Counted from the first letter of the stretch, positions 12,887 to 26,224 are shown. The stretch is 64,000 nt of DNA from Isoetes taiwanensis (GCA_021234155.1 JAJEKV010000011.1:9279712-9343711); one strand, 5' to 3'. Made by a program: numbers and translations. Notes: generated by a model from the sequence alone, not told the origin.

Positions 12887-14783
12887 CCTGGCACAACTGT
12901 TCGAGTAGGGACAGCAATTTGAACCAATAACACCTTATAATGCCAGTTAACATTTTCTTCCAAAAACTTCTCAAAGGCAAGGAGCTTTTGAGGGATGCCC
13001 TTAATCATATCCAGAAGGTCAACGCCCAACGTAACCTGTTTGGAAGCATCATTTATTATAATAAAATAAGAGTATCAACTCAATACAGAAACATGCATTG
13101 TGCAAACCTTTCGACCAGCAAAACGAGCACGTAACTCTTGAATTCTATGTTTCACAAGGTCAGTTTCAGTTGTTGCTGTGAATCTTTCTGAATCGATGCC
13201 AATTGGAAACTGCAAAAGGCAGAAGCATATACTTCAAAGATTAACATCCTTGACAAATTTAAAACTAATACAATCACATAAAAATGAGAGAACTTTCTAG
13301 ATACCGCTGCAACACGTGTAAGCTTTCCCTGGTCTTCAAAACCTTCTGGAGTGCCTTCTAACCCTAAGATATGTGTGCATGCACTGACAAAACGTCTAGC
13401 ATAATCGTATGTATGAAACCTGAAGGGCAAACAACAAAACTCCATCTTAAGACATAGATTGCACTCTAAGAAAGGTGATCTTACCTTGACATTCAGAAGG
13501 TAGAAAAAGCTAGTCATTTTCCCTCTAACTGAAGACAAAGCAATTAATCTCGCTCCACGGAAGACTTACCCGACCAAATCTGCCATGAGTACGACTTGCA
13601 GAAGCTCTGAACGTAATGGTAATGTCCTATATATTTCTGAGGATGGAAAAGGTGTGTGAAGAAACCATCCAACTTTTATTCTGCTGTTACCCTCCTTCAA
13701 AAACTTCGGAAGAAACATAAGATGATAGTCATGACACCAGACAACATCCCCCTCATTATAATGCTTAGGGACCACCTTTGCGAAAAGCTTATTGGCTTCT
13801 TTGTATGCATGAAACTGAGATTGCAAACTTCTGGTTGCAGCTGTCTGTTGTCTTGACGAAGCCCTATGTAATAGAATAGTGGCCAAAGAACATTGTTGCA
13901 GTAGCCATTGTAATACTGATCAACAGTATCTTCATCAAGGAACACTGGTATAAAACCCGACATGTAAGGAACAAAGGATTGTAACTTCCATCTATGGGAC
14001 ATACAAAGACCATGACTAGGAAAATCAACTAAATTTGTAACTAAATAAGTATACCTCTTTTTGCATGGCTTCCGATAAGGATGCCTTCCTTTTTTCATCC
14101 TGCACATTGACACCTGGCCATCCAATCCATGCGGCTTCGAAGTGCTTCACACTTGTAGATATGAATCATCTAGGAAGGTTAGAAACGGTAACAAAAATCC
14201 TGAATGACAGGGCACTTTATTTGCATGTCCATTAGCAACTAAGTCCCAACAGAGCATAACCAGATTCAACAACGAGGCTACGGCAAGCTTCTAAATTTCA
14301 AAAGTTTTGAACTACATAATAAACCGAAAACTGTGGACCCAAGGCGATGCATATACATAATCAAGGAAGCTTTAGTTTGTATGGAGCAAAACCAACTGAA
14401 TTCGTAAGTAAAGAAAAGCTTACCAAGTAGTGACTTACGACATCTCCTGCAGTTTGGAGCTCCAAATCCCATAAAGTTTCGATCCTTCAATTGCAGAGAC
14501 AGGGAGTCTATTGGCCACAACAAGCAGCCTCTGTTTTGCATGCCAGCTCTCTTCTCTGCTGCTCGATCCTTCCACACCTTTCCCTGAACACTTTTCTCGA
14601 GAGCCATTGTCATTTCCTCCGCTTCCAGGCCTCTGGATCCTTTTCTCTGGAAGAATTTTACAGGTTATCTTTCCTAAATTGCCTTTCTCTAAGTAATCTT
14701 TCAAGCCTAGATATGGAACCATTTGTTAACGGTGTCCCAATTCCAAAATCGGGGTCAGAAAGAGAAGCGGTGCAGTGAGGCAT
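12887..14783 (-). pseudogene. TPS1-like: Truncated class I trehalose-6-phosphate synthase pseudogene
   Basis: Trehalose-6-phosphate synthase makes trehalose-6-phosphate from UDP-glucose and glucose-6-phosphate in the cytosol. Exons can be placed by eye at 14,783-14,439, 14,151-14,055, ~13,957-13,570, 13,419-13,315, 13,209-13,108 and 13,035-~12,887. They give, in order, SRLERLLRERQFRK (the class I N-terminal extension), QRLLVVANRLPVSA, AAWIGWPGVNV, IPVFLDEDTVDQYYNGYCNN, GDVVWCHDYHLMFLPK, KVGWFLHTPFPSSEIYRTLP, FHTYDYARRFVSACT and GVDLLDMIKGIPQK. The sequence ends at IAVPTRTVVP, roughly a third of the way through the Arabidopsis TPS1 protein. The rest of the synthase domain and the phosphatase-like domain are absent. 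At least three frameshifts (after RKDNL, before the catalytic part of exon 1, and near 13,845) and a damaged splice acceptor before exon 3 show that it is dead. Confidence 0.93.
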
Positions 14784-15152
14784 TCGGCCCCCTTTTTCTG
14801 CAGGTGTAGAAGAAAGTGAGAGTCTTCTTTGAAGTGGGTGGTGCTCTGAATCCTCTTCTTGCCATGATTTTATCCTGTATGGGGCCTTCGTAGATTTCCT
14901 AGTCCGGTAGCCTTGCTCAAAATCCAGAGCATGTGTTAATGTGAAGATCACCGCATCAGTGAACAGGGGAACATGGAAAAATCCATCGTCCCCTGTTACG
15001 TGTCGACCATCTAAATTTTCTTTTTTAAGGTTTTAGAAATGAGCAAAAAATGGTACGTGTCAACCGCTAGGGCTGCTCTCAGCCCAGAAATATTAGCCTG
15101 TTATTTTTTGCGAACAAATTCATCTGCCTTATATAGGTAGTGATAATATTAC

Positions 15153-15153
<1 letters not shown>

Positions 15154-15189
<36 letters not shown>
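15154..15189. repeat. (ATT)12 microsatellite
   Basis: Twelve uninterrupted ATT units follow a short AT-rich lead. Confidence 0.95.
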
Positions 15190-15524
15190 GCATTCTATCA
15201 CTCTACTGTCACAAAAATTAGTCCAAACTTCCAAAATCATAGCAAATTCAATTCATGTCTACCAAGAAAAGACATCCTATGATTTGCCGTCACAGTCTAT
15301 CTATCTATGCAACAGTCTATCTACCTATGCAACGTGCAGCACAAAATGTGCAGCATAGACTTGAAAATTCAGTAGTGTAAAACTTAGAAAACGGAAATAA
15401 ATGTTAAGCTCTATTCATACGAACAGTAATAGTGATGTGCATAGTCATGTTCATCCAGTTCATCCGCTAGTTCCAACATCCATGAACTGGGAGTGATGCC
15501 TTGTTACCTGCAGCAGGAAAATGT

Positions 15525-17600
15525 GGGTTAGCACATGAATGCTAGCCACAGCAAGCTGTAGATTGAACCCTAGCATATCGCCTTTCACCCAATTACATTC
15601 TGACTAAACCAAATTACAGATGTGCTGCTCCATGATAACTTCATATTCCATGCCATAGTTTCTCCTTTTTGTATCCATATTTCATCCACTGATTATTTCA
15701 GATTCTCTTCTTATATCTTCACTTACCTTCTCTCTTCCTGTTCTGCTTATTGCATCATTTTGTGACAGCAGCACATTAACATTTAAGTATACTAAATACA
15801 CTATTACATATCCCTTACGATGTACTGCCAATACATCACAATGAAAATCATCTGCAGTTTTATAATGTTAAAACTCGACTCTCAATGCTAATTTAGATAT
15901 CAGATTGCCCATCCTGTGCATCAATTTGTAACAGCAGCACATTAACATTTTAAACATCCTAAATACACTAACATATCCCCATCACAATGCAAGACATCTG
16001 CAATGTTATTTGACTCACAATGTTAATTTGACCTGTCTACTTACTCGCAATTGCAGCTAACACTATTCTCACGTTGAGCGTGTTGAACCCGGTGCATAAA
16101 ATTCAATGCCCTTCTGCACATCAGGCATCTGCCCCCATCCTTTATTTTGCAATCTTGAAAATGTTGAAAATACTTTCTATACCACAAACACAAGGAACCG
16201 TATTTGCAAGAAGAATCACATGAAGAAGACACATATGCATGGCACATCGCATCACAAGATAACTTGATAAATAACTCCAATTCCGTTGGACCCTCATGGC
16301 CAGTAGACAAGACTTCAGTCTCAGAAGGCAACGCTTCAGTCAGAGTCCTAGCACCTGGACAACATATTCGGAAGAAGAACAATAAGATGGAGAACGAAAA
16401 TCAAAGGAACAGTCCAACTAGAAAGAAGCGAAAAGAACAAATAGAGGTTCCAACGTTCAGCCTTTAGGCTGACTCTTCACAAACGTGTTGCTGCACTAAA
16501 AGTTGCCCTCGGCCTTCACTCACCTGATGTACTGATGGCATCGTTATCCTTACGCATGAGACAATCCCTAAAATTTCTGATTTATTTTACACGAGCATTA
16601 GTCAACATGATTCCTCAGGTGCCTTTACTATGTTTGAAAACCGAACTAACTTACCTGCACGAAACAATCGAACAATCTGATCGCCTGCATTCTAAGACAT
16701 GCGATCTCACCATCCTGATTCACGTACAGAAGGGGAAGCCATTATGATCCTTACATATCATGCATTAAAACAAGCCCCTTACCTGCAATTATCAATCGGA
16801 CATGTTTTCTTTTGTTCTCGGCACATCCAAGCATGCAAAAACACGAAGAGCAGATACTCCTGGCACTTATTGCATCTAGATGTAGGGATTATTGTGCAAA
16901 ATTTAAAATGCAGAATAAGACGTTTAAACATAAGACACTTGGGAGAACATTCGCCACGAGAACAAACAGATGCCTTCGCATCCTTCAATGCATCCAAACC
17001 ATCCAATAGTTCATCCCATTTAGGAGGTACGAACGGATCCAATAGGTCAGATCTATCCAACAGTGCAAAACTATCTAGGTCAAAACGTCTTTCAGATGTA
17101 TCATCGCCACGAGACAAGGCTTCGTTTTGCATCCTGACGACTGGATAACAAAAACATCAACACCAGTTAAGTAAGCTGGAAAAAAAAAAAAATCAAAGAA
17201 ACCGTCAAGTATTTCTGTAGCATCCTCAGTTTTCATATCCCCCTTGGTTTCTGAAAAAATTGGAGGTTGAAAACATGCTTACAGATTTTTGTAAAATCCT
17301 TCGTTGCAGGCAAGCTCCAATAGTAGATACAAGGAGCGGCGCCCAAAAGGATCGGCGCCCAAAAACATCCAACACCAGTAAGTAAACTGAAAACAAAAAT
17401 CAAAGAAACCGACTAAGTATTTCCGTAGCTTACAGATGCTTACAGATTCTTGTAAATAGGGCGAATTTGCTCCTGTCGATTACTCCGCCCAAAAAGCGTG
17501 TCGCTCGGGATAAGTTGGCCGCTGTGTTGGTTGCATGTAAAATGATTCATGCATTAACTTAGCTGTGAGCCAGGTGCCCGCTTTATATAGTTACTTATTG
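15525..17600. repeat. Segmental duplication, copy 1 (partner 28,055-30,420)
   Basis: The two blocks are collinear and close in sequence from TGTGGGTTAGCACATGAATG to GGTGCCCGCTTTA. They carry the same TAZ zinc-finger relic on the minus strand. Copy 2 has two extra internal tandem duplications, at about 28,160-28,540 and 28,690-28,850. The last ~150 bp, with GATTACTCCGCCCAAAA and GATAAGTTGGCCG, also occurs alone at 34,378-34,570. Confidence 0.9.
16041..17132 (-). pseudogene. Double-TAZ zinc-finger protein relic, copy 1
   Basis: The minus-strand 5' exon (17,132-16,779) begins MQNEALSRGDDTSERR. It continues into CSRGECSPKCLMFKRLILH, then CNKCQEYLLFVFLHAWMC and CPIDNC, a complete TAZ-like pattern of Cys/His residues. 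A second exon (16,382-16,041) contains CHAYVSSSCDSSCKYGS, then HFQDCKIKDGGRCLMCRRA, a second TAZ half. TAZ fingers dock transcription factors in HAC acetyltransferases and BT scaffold proteins. Neither a HAT nor a BTB domain is visible, so this may be a small stand-alone TAZ family. The 28.8 kb copy keeps a six-codon segment that is deleted here near the N-terminus. No intact splicing path was proven. Confidence 0.65.
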
Positions 17601-18089
17601 TTTTTTGCCAAATTTAGGGTCCACAAGGGTACTCTAATTGGGTTTTTTTTTTTAAATTAAAAAAGATGTGCGTCGTTGATTGATGCCCGATGAATGGCTC
17701 TTGCCCGATGAATGGCATCTTCGAAATCCTAGTCAATAGGGTGTTTGCCCAGGTCTAATATTTGCACGGTATGATGCCCTTTTTCTTACAAAAGCTCTTT
17801 CATTCTAGATAGGTGACTTATGGAGCAAAAACAACAAGGGTTGTCTTGTTCTTCTTGTATTCAAGTTTTTTGTAATTGCTATTGATCCTTCTGGAAAGTT
17901 TGTGTGGTATTGAGCCTTGTTTTGAATTGCAGATGCTGAAGAATGAAGCTTGGCTACTTTACAAATTAGAAACCTTAGAATGATGTTTATCTGTCTAAAA
18001 AATTGTATTGTTGGCAGTATTTCCTGCATTTTCTTTCCAGTTCTCAGCAAATAGATGGCAGTTTCACCATATTTGCATTTTTCTCGTCT
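17601..18089. other. No gene seen
   Basis: AT-rich spacer with a short GATGAATGGC duplication at about 17,685-17,715. Nothing else was recognised. Confidence 0.4.
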
Positions 18090-18930
18090 TATGCAGAATC
18101 GTTAGTCAACTCCAGAGATTATAGAGCTGTTACTGCCAAAAGATATTTCAGATATTAGATTTGTGAACAGAGTTGAGAGCTGGAATCTGCGTATCTGCTG
18201 TCTTGGTACCATTGTTAAATGGGTTTGCTGCAGCGAACGTGCAAACATTCCATACTTATGATAAGGTCTGGGAGGTAAGTGCATATTTTTAATTTCAATT
18301 TGCAGATGAAGTTTTTGGAGTTGTCAAGTTCATTCATCTTACACAGGTGTTCAGGAATACCATAAGCAAAATTGTGAATAACTAAAGTGGAAGTTGTGTT
18401 GGGCGAAGGACATGCTACTTCAGAATGGGCACAGACCCATGTACTTTCTCTACAGGCTATGGAGATGGAGCATCTGCAGTCGCTGAGTCGGTGGCACCCA
18501 ATATGGATATATGGCAATGTCCAGAGGATGTGGGTTTACGAACTGTGCTCTTTTGTTCACTGTTCGGGTCTGCATGTTATCTTGCTTAGGTAAACAACCT
18601 GTTCTTTTGTCGATCCTTTTTGTATGTTATACGTGTTTTTGCTTTTGAATGGCAATAATGGAGTTTTTCCCCATTGATAAATCAATCTCAGTTGTGGATA
18701 CGTAACTTTCCTGCTATGTCTTCTACCTCTAAGCATTTCGTTTCTTCTAAGTGTTTCACTTTTGTTTCAGATTTATTAAATGCGCACAGGAACTTTGGTT
18801 TTACAGAAATGCAACAACAGGGGAAAGAACAACATATATGTTGGCTCTTCCAGCGCCATAGCAGAACTGCTCTCTGCAAGGCATGTGATAGCCTGCAACT
18901 CTTTCTCACTTTTTTGTGATTTGAAGAGCA
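18090..18930 (+). pseudogene. Possible exons of an unrecognised plant gene
   Basis: Three short stretches read like exons with plausible splice signals. The first, near 18,110-18,240, follows TGCAG and contains PEIIELLLPKDISDIRF. The second, at 18,425-18,589, contains STGYGDGASAVAES and ends in a hydrophobic LFCSLFGSACYL followed by GGTAAAC. The third, near 18,780-18,880, contains LWFYRNATTGERTTYM and then a stop. The family was not recognised. The reading frames do not join cleanly, so a decayed gene is more likely than a live one. Confidence 0.25.
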
Positions 18931-19188
18931 TAGAGAGAGTTATGATTCGTCGAGGTTCCTAACGTTTTGGTCTTGCAAGGATATGTACATGGTTATAGCA
19001 AAATGCTTTTGCCATATTAGAAAAGCTACTGTATGATAGATGAATTTTATCTGGTCTAATTTGGTCTTCCTTTTATTGCAGGTCACCTGCAAACTTAGGC
19101 TCTTCATTTTCGAGAAGCGCACCAATATTTATGCTTGTTTCTTGTTACTTTGATTTTTGTCTTTGAGTTACTGATTGTTGGATAAAGA

Positions 19189-19398
19189 TTTGATGCTTAT
19201 CTTTACTCCTTATCTGTTTCTCTTTGCATTTTAGAATGCTACATATGAGACTTCACAATGAGGATTCACTTTTCACTATGGAGGTAGCAATGAAGATTTG
19301 AAGCTTATCTTTACTCTTTATCTGTTTCTCTTTGGATTTTAGAATGCTACATATGAGACTTCACTATGAGGATTCACTTTTCACTCTGGAGGTAGCAA
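19189..19398. repeat. ~112-bp tandem duplication
   Basis: The unit with TTAGAATGCTACATATGAGA, GAGGATTCACTTTTCACT and GGAGGTAGCAA occurs twice in direct order with few differences. Confidence 0.85.
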
Positions 19399-19904
19399 AT
19401 GTCTTCACCCTTTTATTCTTCTTCATCTTGTGTGTGTTTCTAACCTGTCCTTTTCCAGGGTTTGTGCTGCCATTATAAAGGATCAAAGGTCGAATGCTTA
19501 GAATGACCACCTTACAGATTGCAGGTCACGCTCCCGTCCATTACAGATTGCACTAGGTCACTTCCATTTTAGTGCATCAGTAGGTATGCTCTTGTCTTTA
19601 GCTTATGAATTGCTCAATATGAGTTTGTTTTATATAATTTATTGTAAAACACAAGGTAAAATTGTGGGTTCAACTCCCACATGTTCACATTTCCATTGCA
19701 GTCACCAAAATTGCCATTGCAGCAGAGATTAGATTGTTTAATTATATTGGTTAAATCTAAACCATCTACGTTTACCACATTGGGTAACTAATTGGTGTCA
19801 TGCAAAATAGCAATCTAAACTAACCACATTGTCTCTAGATCAGGTTTACCATATTGTGGTATTATATTAATTATTCACTATCATTGTAAAATTATCATGT
19901 ACAC

Positions 19905-20235
19905 ATATCGAGGAAGATAGATGTGAAATATCGTTCCACTAAACTTGACATATTAAGCGTTGGCACAGATTATATAGTTTAAGCTGTTATAAAGACCAAC
20001 TACAAGCTCACTAAATTTGACATATTAAGCATTGGTACAGATTATATATTTTAAGCTGTTATAAAGACCAACTACAACTATCACGTTCTAGTACCATGTC
20101 CACATACTCGTAAAGATAGATGTGACTAAATATCATCTCACTAAACTTAGCATATTAAGCATTAGTACACATTAGATATTTTAAGCTGTTATAAAGGCCA
20201 ACTAAAACTATCACGTTCTAGTACCATGTCAAAAA
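19905..20235. repeat. Irregular tandem repeat, three units
   Basis: Three units share ACTAAA, CATATTAAGC, ACAGATTATAT and TTTAAGCTGTTATAAA. Two of them also share ACTATCACGTTCTAGTACCA. No coding potential was seen. Confidence 0.8.
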
Positions 20236-20402
20236 ATAATGTTCGTTTATCATGTCATGGAACTGTATTAAGGAACCATATTGTATAACTAGATATGGTT
20301 TGTAAACTTTTTGGCCCACAAACACGTATTGATTTTAAGATTTGGTTTTCACTTATAAATCAATACAAAAAAGTCATACTGATTAAATTTTGGGGGCCTT
20401 GT

Positions 20403-23400
20403 GGTAGGCTACCTTGAGAACTTTTTTGGTTTCCGCCTCCTGGGGTCCTTACACTCCCTAGCCTGTGAGGCGGCCTTCCAAGATCCTGGCCTTGTGTGAC
20501 TTGGGGAAGGGTCCCAGCTCAGCTACCCAACAACGGGTTGCCCGGACTGCTCTAATGCTAACTCCTTGATCGCAACCTTGTCCGAAAATTCGAAAAATTG
20601 GCCTGTATGCTCGAGATGACTTAGAAAGACAGATGGAAAAAAAACCATAATTTAATTCTATGCGATACATTAATTACGAATTTATGGATGCCTTACGTCT
20701 GCAAAAATGGCACTTGACTTCTACTTGCCACATCAGGAAGAGGGCAGATCCAAACTTTATTCTGTCAGTTCCACTTGCTTCGCGTTCCTAAGTGCAGTTT
20801 CTCGGCCATGTCCCAAGTGAAAAAGACCAAAACTCGGCCCCCAAAACGCAAACCCTTCAAGAACCTGACAACTCCAAGGGTTTACGTTTCAGAGGCCCTA
20901 TCCTCGTCAGATTCGACCAGGACCTTGTGCCGCATCTTAAAGTGGAGGGGGGTGTCAAGGCCAGAACACAAGCCTAAAAACCCCGTCGGAAGCAGGTTGC
21001 CCCAAAAGTCCTTTCCCGAAGGCCCTGGCAATGAACGGGCAACCTCTTCTATTCGGAACCGTGATTTGGCTCTTCCATTGGGCCCAGAGAATTGACATTG
21101 CTTTGGGGACCAAGTTTTGTGGCTAGAAGACCACCCCTTCTCCCAGAAGCACCAAAGTACCTCATGTCCAGCACCTCGTAGTCAATTGGCATGGGATGCT
21201 GAATACGGACATGTAGAGCGTACACGTTCCTTTCTCATATAAAACTGATTGTGTAACTTGATCTCTAGGGCAATTTTGCCAGTCCGGATGATGTGGCGAA
21301 GTCGAATCTCCATTCTCGGTTCCTTGCAGTGCCCGAACAACAAAACACATTGGTTTCTACATGGTTGCCCGCAAGACGCTCCGCGATTTGATAAGTCTCC
21401 CCGGATCGATTTTGGATTTTTTTAGACCTGCCTGAAGTAAGGCCCTTGAACGGAGGATGCAACGGTATCTCCGGGAGGGTGGTCATTAGCGTACGGCCCC
21501 CCGGGATGCGCTGCCAAGGTAGGCTACCTTGAAAACTTTTTTGGTTTCCGCCTCCTGGGGTCCTTACACTCCCTAACCTGTGAGGCGGCCTTCCAAGATC
21601 CTGGCCTTGTGTGACTTGGGAAAGGGTCCCAGCTCAGCCACCCAACAACGGGTTGCCCGGACTGCTCTAATGCTAACTCCTTGATCGAACCCTTGTCCGA
21701 AAATTCAAAAAATTGGCATGTATGCTGGAGATGACTTAGGAAGACAAATGGCAAAAAATCATAATTTAATTCTGTGCGATACATTAATTACGAATTTATG
21801 AATGCCTTGCTTCTCCAAAAATGGCCCTCGACTTCTAATTGCCACATCGGGAGGAGGGCAGATCCAAACTCCATTCCGTCAGTTCCGCTTGCTTCGCGTT
21901 CCTAAGTGCAGTTTTTCGGCCACATCCCAAGTGCAAAAGACCAAAATTCGACCCCCAAAACTCAAACCCTTCAAGAACCTGACAACTTCAAGGGTTTACG
22001 TTTCGGAGGCCCTATCCTCGTCAGATTCGACCAGGACCTTGCGTCGCATCTTGAAGTAGAGGGGGGGTGTCGAGGCCAGAACACGGACCTAAAAATCCCG
22101 CCGGAAGCAGGTTGCCCCAAAAGTCCTCTCCCGGCGACAAACGGGCAATCTCTCCTATTCGGAACCGTGATTTGGCTCTTCCATTGGGCTCAAAGCATTG
22201 ACATTGCTCTGGAGACCAAGTTTTGTGGCTAGAAGAGACCACCCCTTCTCCCAGAAGCACCAAAGTACCTCATGTCCAGCACCTCGTAGTCAATTGGCAT
22301 GGGAGGTGGATGCTGAATACGGACATGTAGAGCGTACACGTTCCTTTCTCATGTAAAACTGATTGTGTAACTTGATCTCTAGGGCAATTTTGCCAGTCCG
22401 GATGATGTGGCGAAGTCAAATCTCCATTCTGGGGCCCTTGCAGTGCCCGAACAACAAAACACATTGGTTTCTACATGGTTGCCCGCAAGACGCTCCGAGA
22501 TTTGATAAGTCCCCCGGATCAATCTTGGATTTCTTTGGACCTACCCGAAGTAAGGCCCCTGAACAGAGGATGCAACGGTATTTCTGGGAGGGTGGTCATT
22601 AGTGTACGACCCCCCGGATGCGCTGCCAAGGTAGGCTACCTCGAGAACTTTTTTGGTTTCCGCCTCCTGGGGTCCTTACTCTCCCCTCCTGTGAGGCGGC
22701 CTTGCAAGGTCCTGGCCTTGTGTGACTTGGAGAAGGGTCCCAGCTAGGCTCCCTAACAAAGGGCTGCCTAGACCGCTCTAATGCTAACTCCTTGATCGAA
22801 ACCTTGTCCGAAAATTCGAAAAATTGGCCTGTATGATGGTGATGACTTAGGAAGCCAGCTGGCAAAAAATCAGAATTTAATTCCGTAAATTTATGAATGC
22901 CTTGCTACTGCAAAAGTGGCCCTCGACTTCTAATTGCCACATCGGGAGGAGGGCAGATCTAAACTCCATTCCGTCAGTTCCAATTGCTTCACGTTCCAAG
23001 TGCAGCTTCTTGGCCACGTCTCAAGTGCAAAAGAACTCGACCCCCAAAACGCAAACCCTTCAAGAACCTGGCAACTCATTGGGTTTATGTTTTGGAGGCC
23101 CTATTCTTGTCAGATTTAACCAGGACTTTGCACCGCGTCTTGAAGTAGAGGGGTTGTCGAGGCTAGAGCACGGGCCCTAAAAACCCCCCAGAAGCAGCTT
23201 GCCTCAAAAGTCCTCTCCCAAAGGCCCTGGCGATGGACAGCTCCGAGATCGTGGTTTGGCTCTTCCATTGGGCTCAGAGCGCCGACATTGCTCTGGGGAC
23301 CAAGTTTTGTGGCCAGAAGACCACTCCTTCTCCCAGAAGTGCCAAAGTAGCTCTTGTCTAGCACCTTCTGGCACGGGACGTGGATTCTGAATACGGCCAT

Positions 23401-23800
23401 GTAGGCCGTACATTATGCAAAACTGACCGCGTAACTTGGTCCTTAGGGTAATTTTGCCTTTTTGCTTCGTGTTCCCAAGTGCAGCTTCTTGGCTACGTCC
23501 CAAGTGTAAAAGACCAAACCTCGGCCCCCAAAACGCAAACCTTTCAAGAACCTGGCCCTATCCTTGTTAGATTCGACCAAGACCTTGCGCCGCGTGTTGT
23601 AGAGGTGGGGTGTCGAGGCGAGAGCGCGGGCCCTAAAAACCCTCCAAAAGCGGCTTGCCCCAAAAGTCCTCTCTCGAAGGCCCTGGCGACGGACGGGCAA
23701 TCTCCCCTATCCGAAACCATGATTTGGATCTTCCTTGGGCTCAGACAGTCAAAATTGTCATGGGGGCCAAGTTTCATGGCAAAAAGACCACCCATGTTCT
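20403..23800. repeat. Tandem array with a ~1.1-kb unit
   Basis: Units begin with GGTAGGCTACC at 20,403, 21,519 and 22,630, giving periods of 1,116 and 1,111 bp. A fourth, internally deleted unit occupies about 23,459-23,800. All share CCGCCTCCTGGGGTCCTTAC, GGCGGCCTTCCAAGATCCTG (variant in unit 3) and CAAACCCTTCAAGAACCTG. The array is markedly more GC-rich than its surroundings. Each unit has open stretches on both strands, but their frames are not conserved between units, so I read it as non-coding tandem repeats. Confidence 0.9.
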
Positions 23801-23824
23801 CCAGAAGAAGAATGACGACATGTT

Positions 23825-24200
23825 TGATCCTGGGGCATGTTTGAGCCTAGGGGCAATGCTTGAGCCTAAGAGGCTTGTTTGAACCTAAGTGGCATGTTCG
23901 ACCCTGAGGGAAATGCAACACCTACAGGTGGTATTTTGTTATTGCGACGTCACATACAATACTTTTTATTTTAGTATGTGACATGTTTGATCCCAGGTGG
24001 CATGTTTGAGTCACACGTCATGTTTGAGCCTAGTTGACATGTTTAATGTAGGTGGGATGTTTGAGCCACATTGTGAAGTCATGTGTTGTATTTTTTTCTC
24101 TAGTTTATGTGGCATATTTGATCCTTTGTTGGAGCTTAGGTGGCATGTTCGAGTCTAGGGGCAATGCTTGAGCTTAGGTGGCTTGTTTGAGCCTATAACA
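23825..24200. repeat. Degenerate minisatellite (GGCATGTTTGAGCCTA)
   Basis: About a dozen imperfect units of 20-28 bp vary around GGCATGTTTGAGCCTAGG. They begin at the edge of the 1.1-kb tandem array. Confidence 0.7.
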
Positions 24201-25402
24201 ATGTGACCTACCAAATGCAATAATAACATGCAGTTGCACTAATAACAGAATATTCCCTAAGATTCCCTAAAAATATGCTAGTTTTGGCATCAAACTTTAA
24301 AAGAAGGCATATTTTCTAGGAGTGCAGTGCCATTTTCGAGGGACAAAAGAAGAAAATTGACATATAAAAAAAAAAAATCTATTTGAAGGGTCGATCTACT
24401 AGAATAATTTTAACGAATTTGTCTTGTTTTGAAAACTAGATAAAAAGATATAGAGTACATAAATGATATAAGAAATTTCTCTTTGCTCACTCCCTTGCAT
24501 TTGATGAAGTGAGTCAGTATTGATGGATGTTTCTGACAACCAAGCAAACATTTCCCTGCGACTCACTTACAGATTGGAATTATGCCTAGTAGTAATAGAT
24601 ATGTGTTACTTTAGGACTAGTAATTTTGAAAACTCGTAAGCGGAAGTAGTAATGTTTAAAAGATGCTATAGGAAGGGCTTGAACTTATTTGTTAATTTAA
24701 TGTGTCCGTTGTTGCCAAATGATTGTTTCCCATACATAAGAAAATTAGAATATCTCCAACTTTGGACAGGAAATCCAACTCTCCATGGTGATATCGTTTA
24801 TTATATGCAAATATGTTGTTTAATAGCTAATGTTTTGTATGTTGTTTAATAGCTAGAAATATTTCGTACAAATGTTAAGATGGTTCAGAAAAGAGCATGA
24901 GAGATCATGAGTCCACTTGTTTGGATCCAGTTGGGTGGGTAAAACGAAGAGGAAAAGCCTCTTATGTTCATCACGATCCCCTTGCAAAGATTTTTCAGCA
25001 ATGTCCTTGCGATCTGTTCTTGCAGCAATCGCAGATCGCGATTTATTGCAGCACTTGCAGCTCCTGCAAGAATTTTCCATTGCTAAAACTCTATGTGTTT
25101 GCATTAGCCAATTGATTCTGCAATAAACCGTCTTCGCCTGGAACTCTTCCTTTCAAAATTATTTTGAAGTTCTTTCTTACAGTTAGGCGTTTGCATGCAC
25201 ATACCTGTGGGAGAAGGGATTCCCTTGGTCAGTTTCCAACCCTAGGGTTTAGGTTGAACGAGGGAGGGGCTCATGTCTTAGCTTCTCCGGGTTATAACAA
25301 GCAGGTCGAGACAAATCCGCCTACCCTTTATGGTACATCGTCTCTCAACCCCCTACCCTTCTCCTTGGTTGTCCTTTCTCAAATCATACAATAAGATGCA
25401 CT
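24201..25402. other. Non-coding spacer
   Basis: No gene was recognised. A telo-box-like AACCCTAGGG lies near 25,238, a motif common in plant promoters, about 170 bp before the PPR relic. Confidence 0.35.
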
Positions 25403-25860
25403 GTGTTCCTTCTGGACTACAGAAAGTTTGTCACAAACACAACTCTTAAACCCAGTGCTTTCTTGGACAATTTGGACTCTTTATGTAGACAAAACAGGCT
25501 TTTAGAGGCACTGGAACGGTTAGAATCAGGGAAGCTTGTTCTGAATTTCAATGTATATGTCTGTATCCTTAAGACTTGCTTAAAGGCCAAGGAAAATTGG
25601 GCAGTGAAAAGAGTTCGAGACCACATTGTTCAGAATGGGTTTCAGGCTGATAGATGCATTTGGTAAATGCGGAAATATTGAGGTTGCATTTGATGTCTTC
25701 CGTGGCAGTGAGGAGAATTAGAATATTTTCTCCTGCAATGCCATGATTGCAGCGTATGCCCAACAAAGTTATGCAAAGCAAGCTCTTCAGCTGCTTTTGG
25801 AAATGCAGCTAGAAGATGTGAAGCCAAATTTATTGTCCGGCATTGGGTTGCTGGCATAAC
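25403..25860 (+). pseudogene. PPR protein pseudogene (N-terminal part)
   Basis: The first frame reads FLDNLDSLCRQNRLLEALER, then NVYVCILKTCLKAKENWAVK and RVRDHIVQNGFQAD. After a frameshift near 25,655 it continues with GKCGNIEVAFDVF, CNAMIAAYAQQ, AKQALQLLLEMQLEDVKPN, and an internal stop lies in the linker. This is the P-L-S pattern of plant organellar PPR proteins. It ends abruptly at about 25,850. Confidence 0.85.
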
Positions 25861-26224
25861 CCAAATTATAAAATTGAATTTAGCACCAGAAGGCACTCAA
25901 TTTGAACCGCATCAATATTTCTTGCTCTGGCTTCAGACTTAATCCAGAATCCTCCTCTGCTCTCCTTAGGAAAATGATTTTTGATTCCTCCTCTGCGGCT
26001 TTCTAGAAACTCATCTCAAGAGCTGCTAACTTACTCTCGCTCCAGCCCGATTCCAGCAACGCCCTTACAAAACGACATGCTCCTTTGTTCATCGTTGCAC
26101 ATGTCATCATGAAAGGATTACTGGCTGTTTTTTCATCCTGAGTTTTTCCCCCGGACACACGATGACGTGGCAGCAAATTGGTAAAAGAATAAAAAGGATA
26201 TTCTTGAAGAATCTAGCCTATAGC

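Noticed and set aside
20458-23882. Many 60-120 codon open frames
   Set aside because: They lie in the 1.1-kb tandem array; frames differ between units and no family is recognisable.
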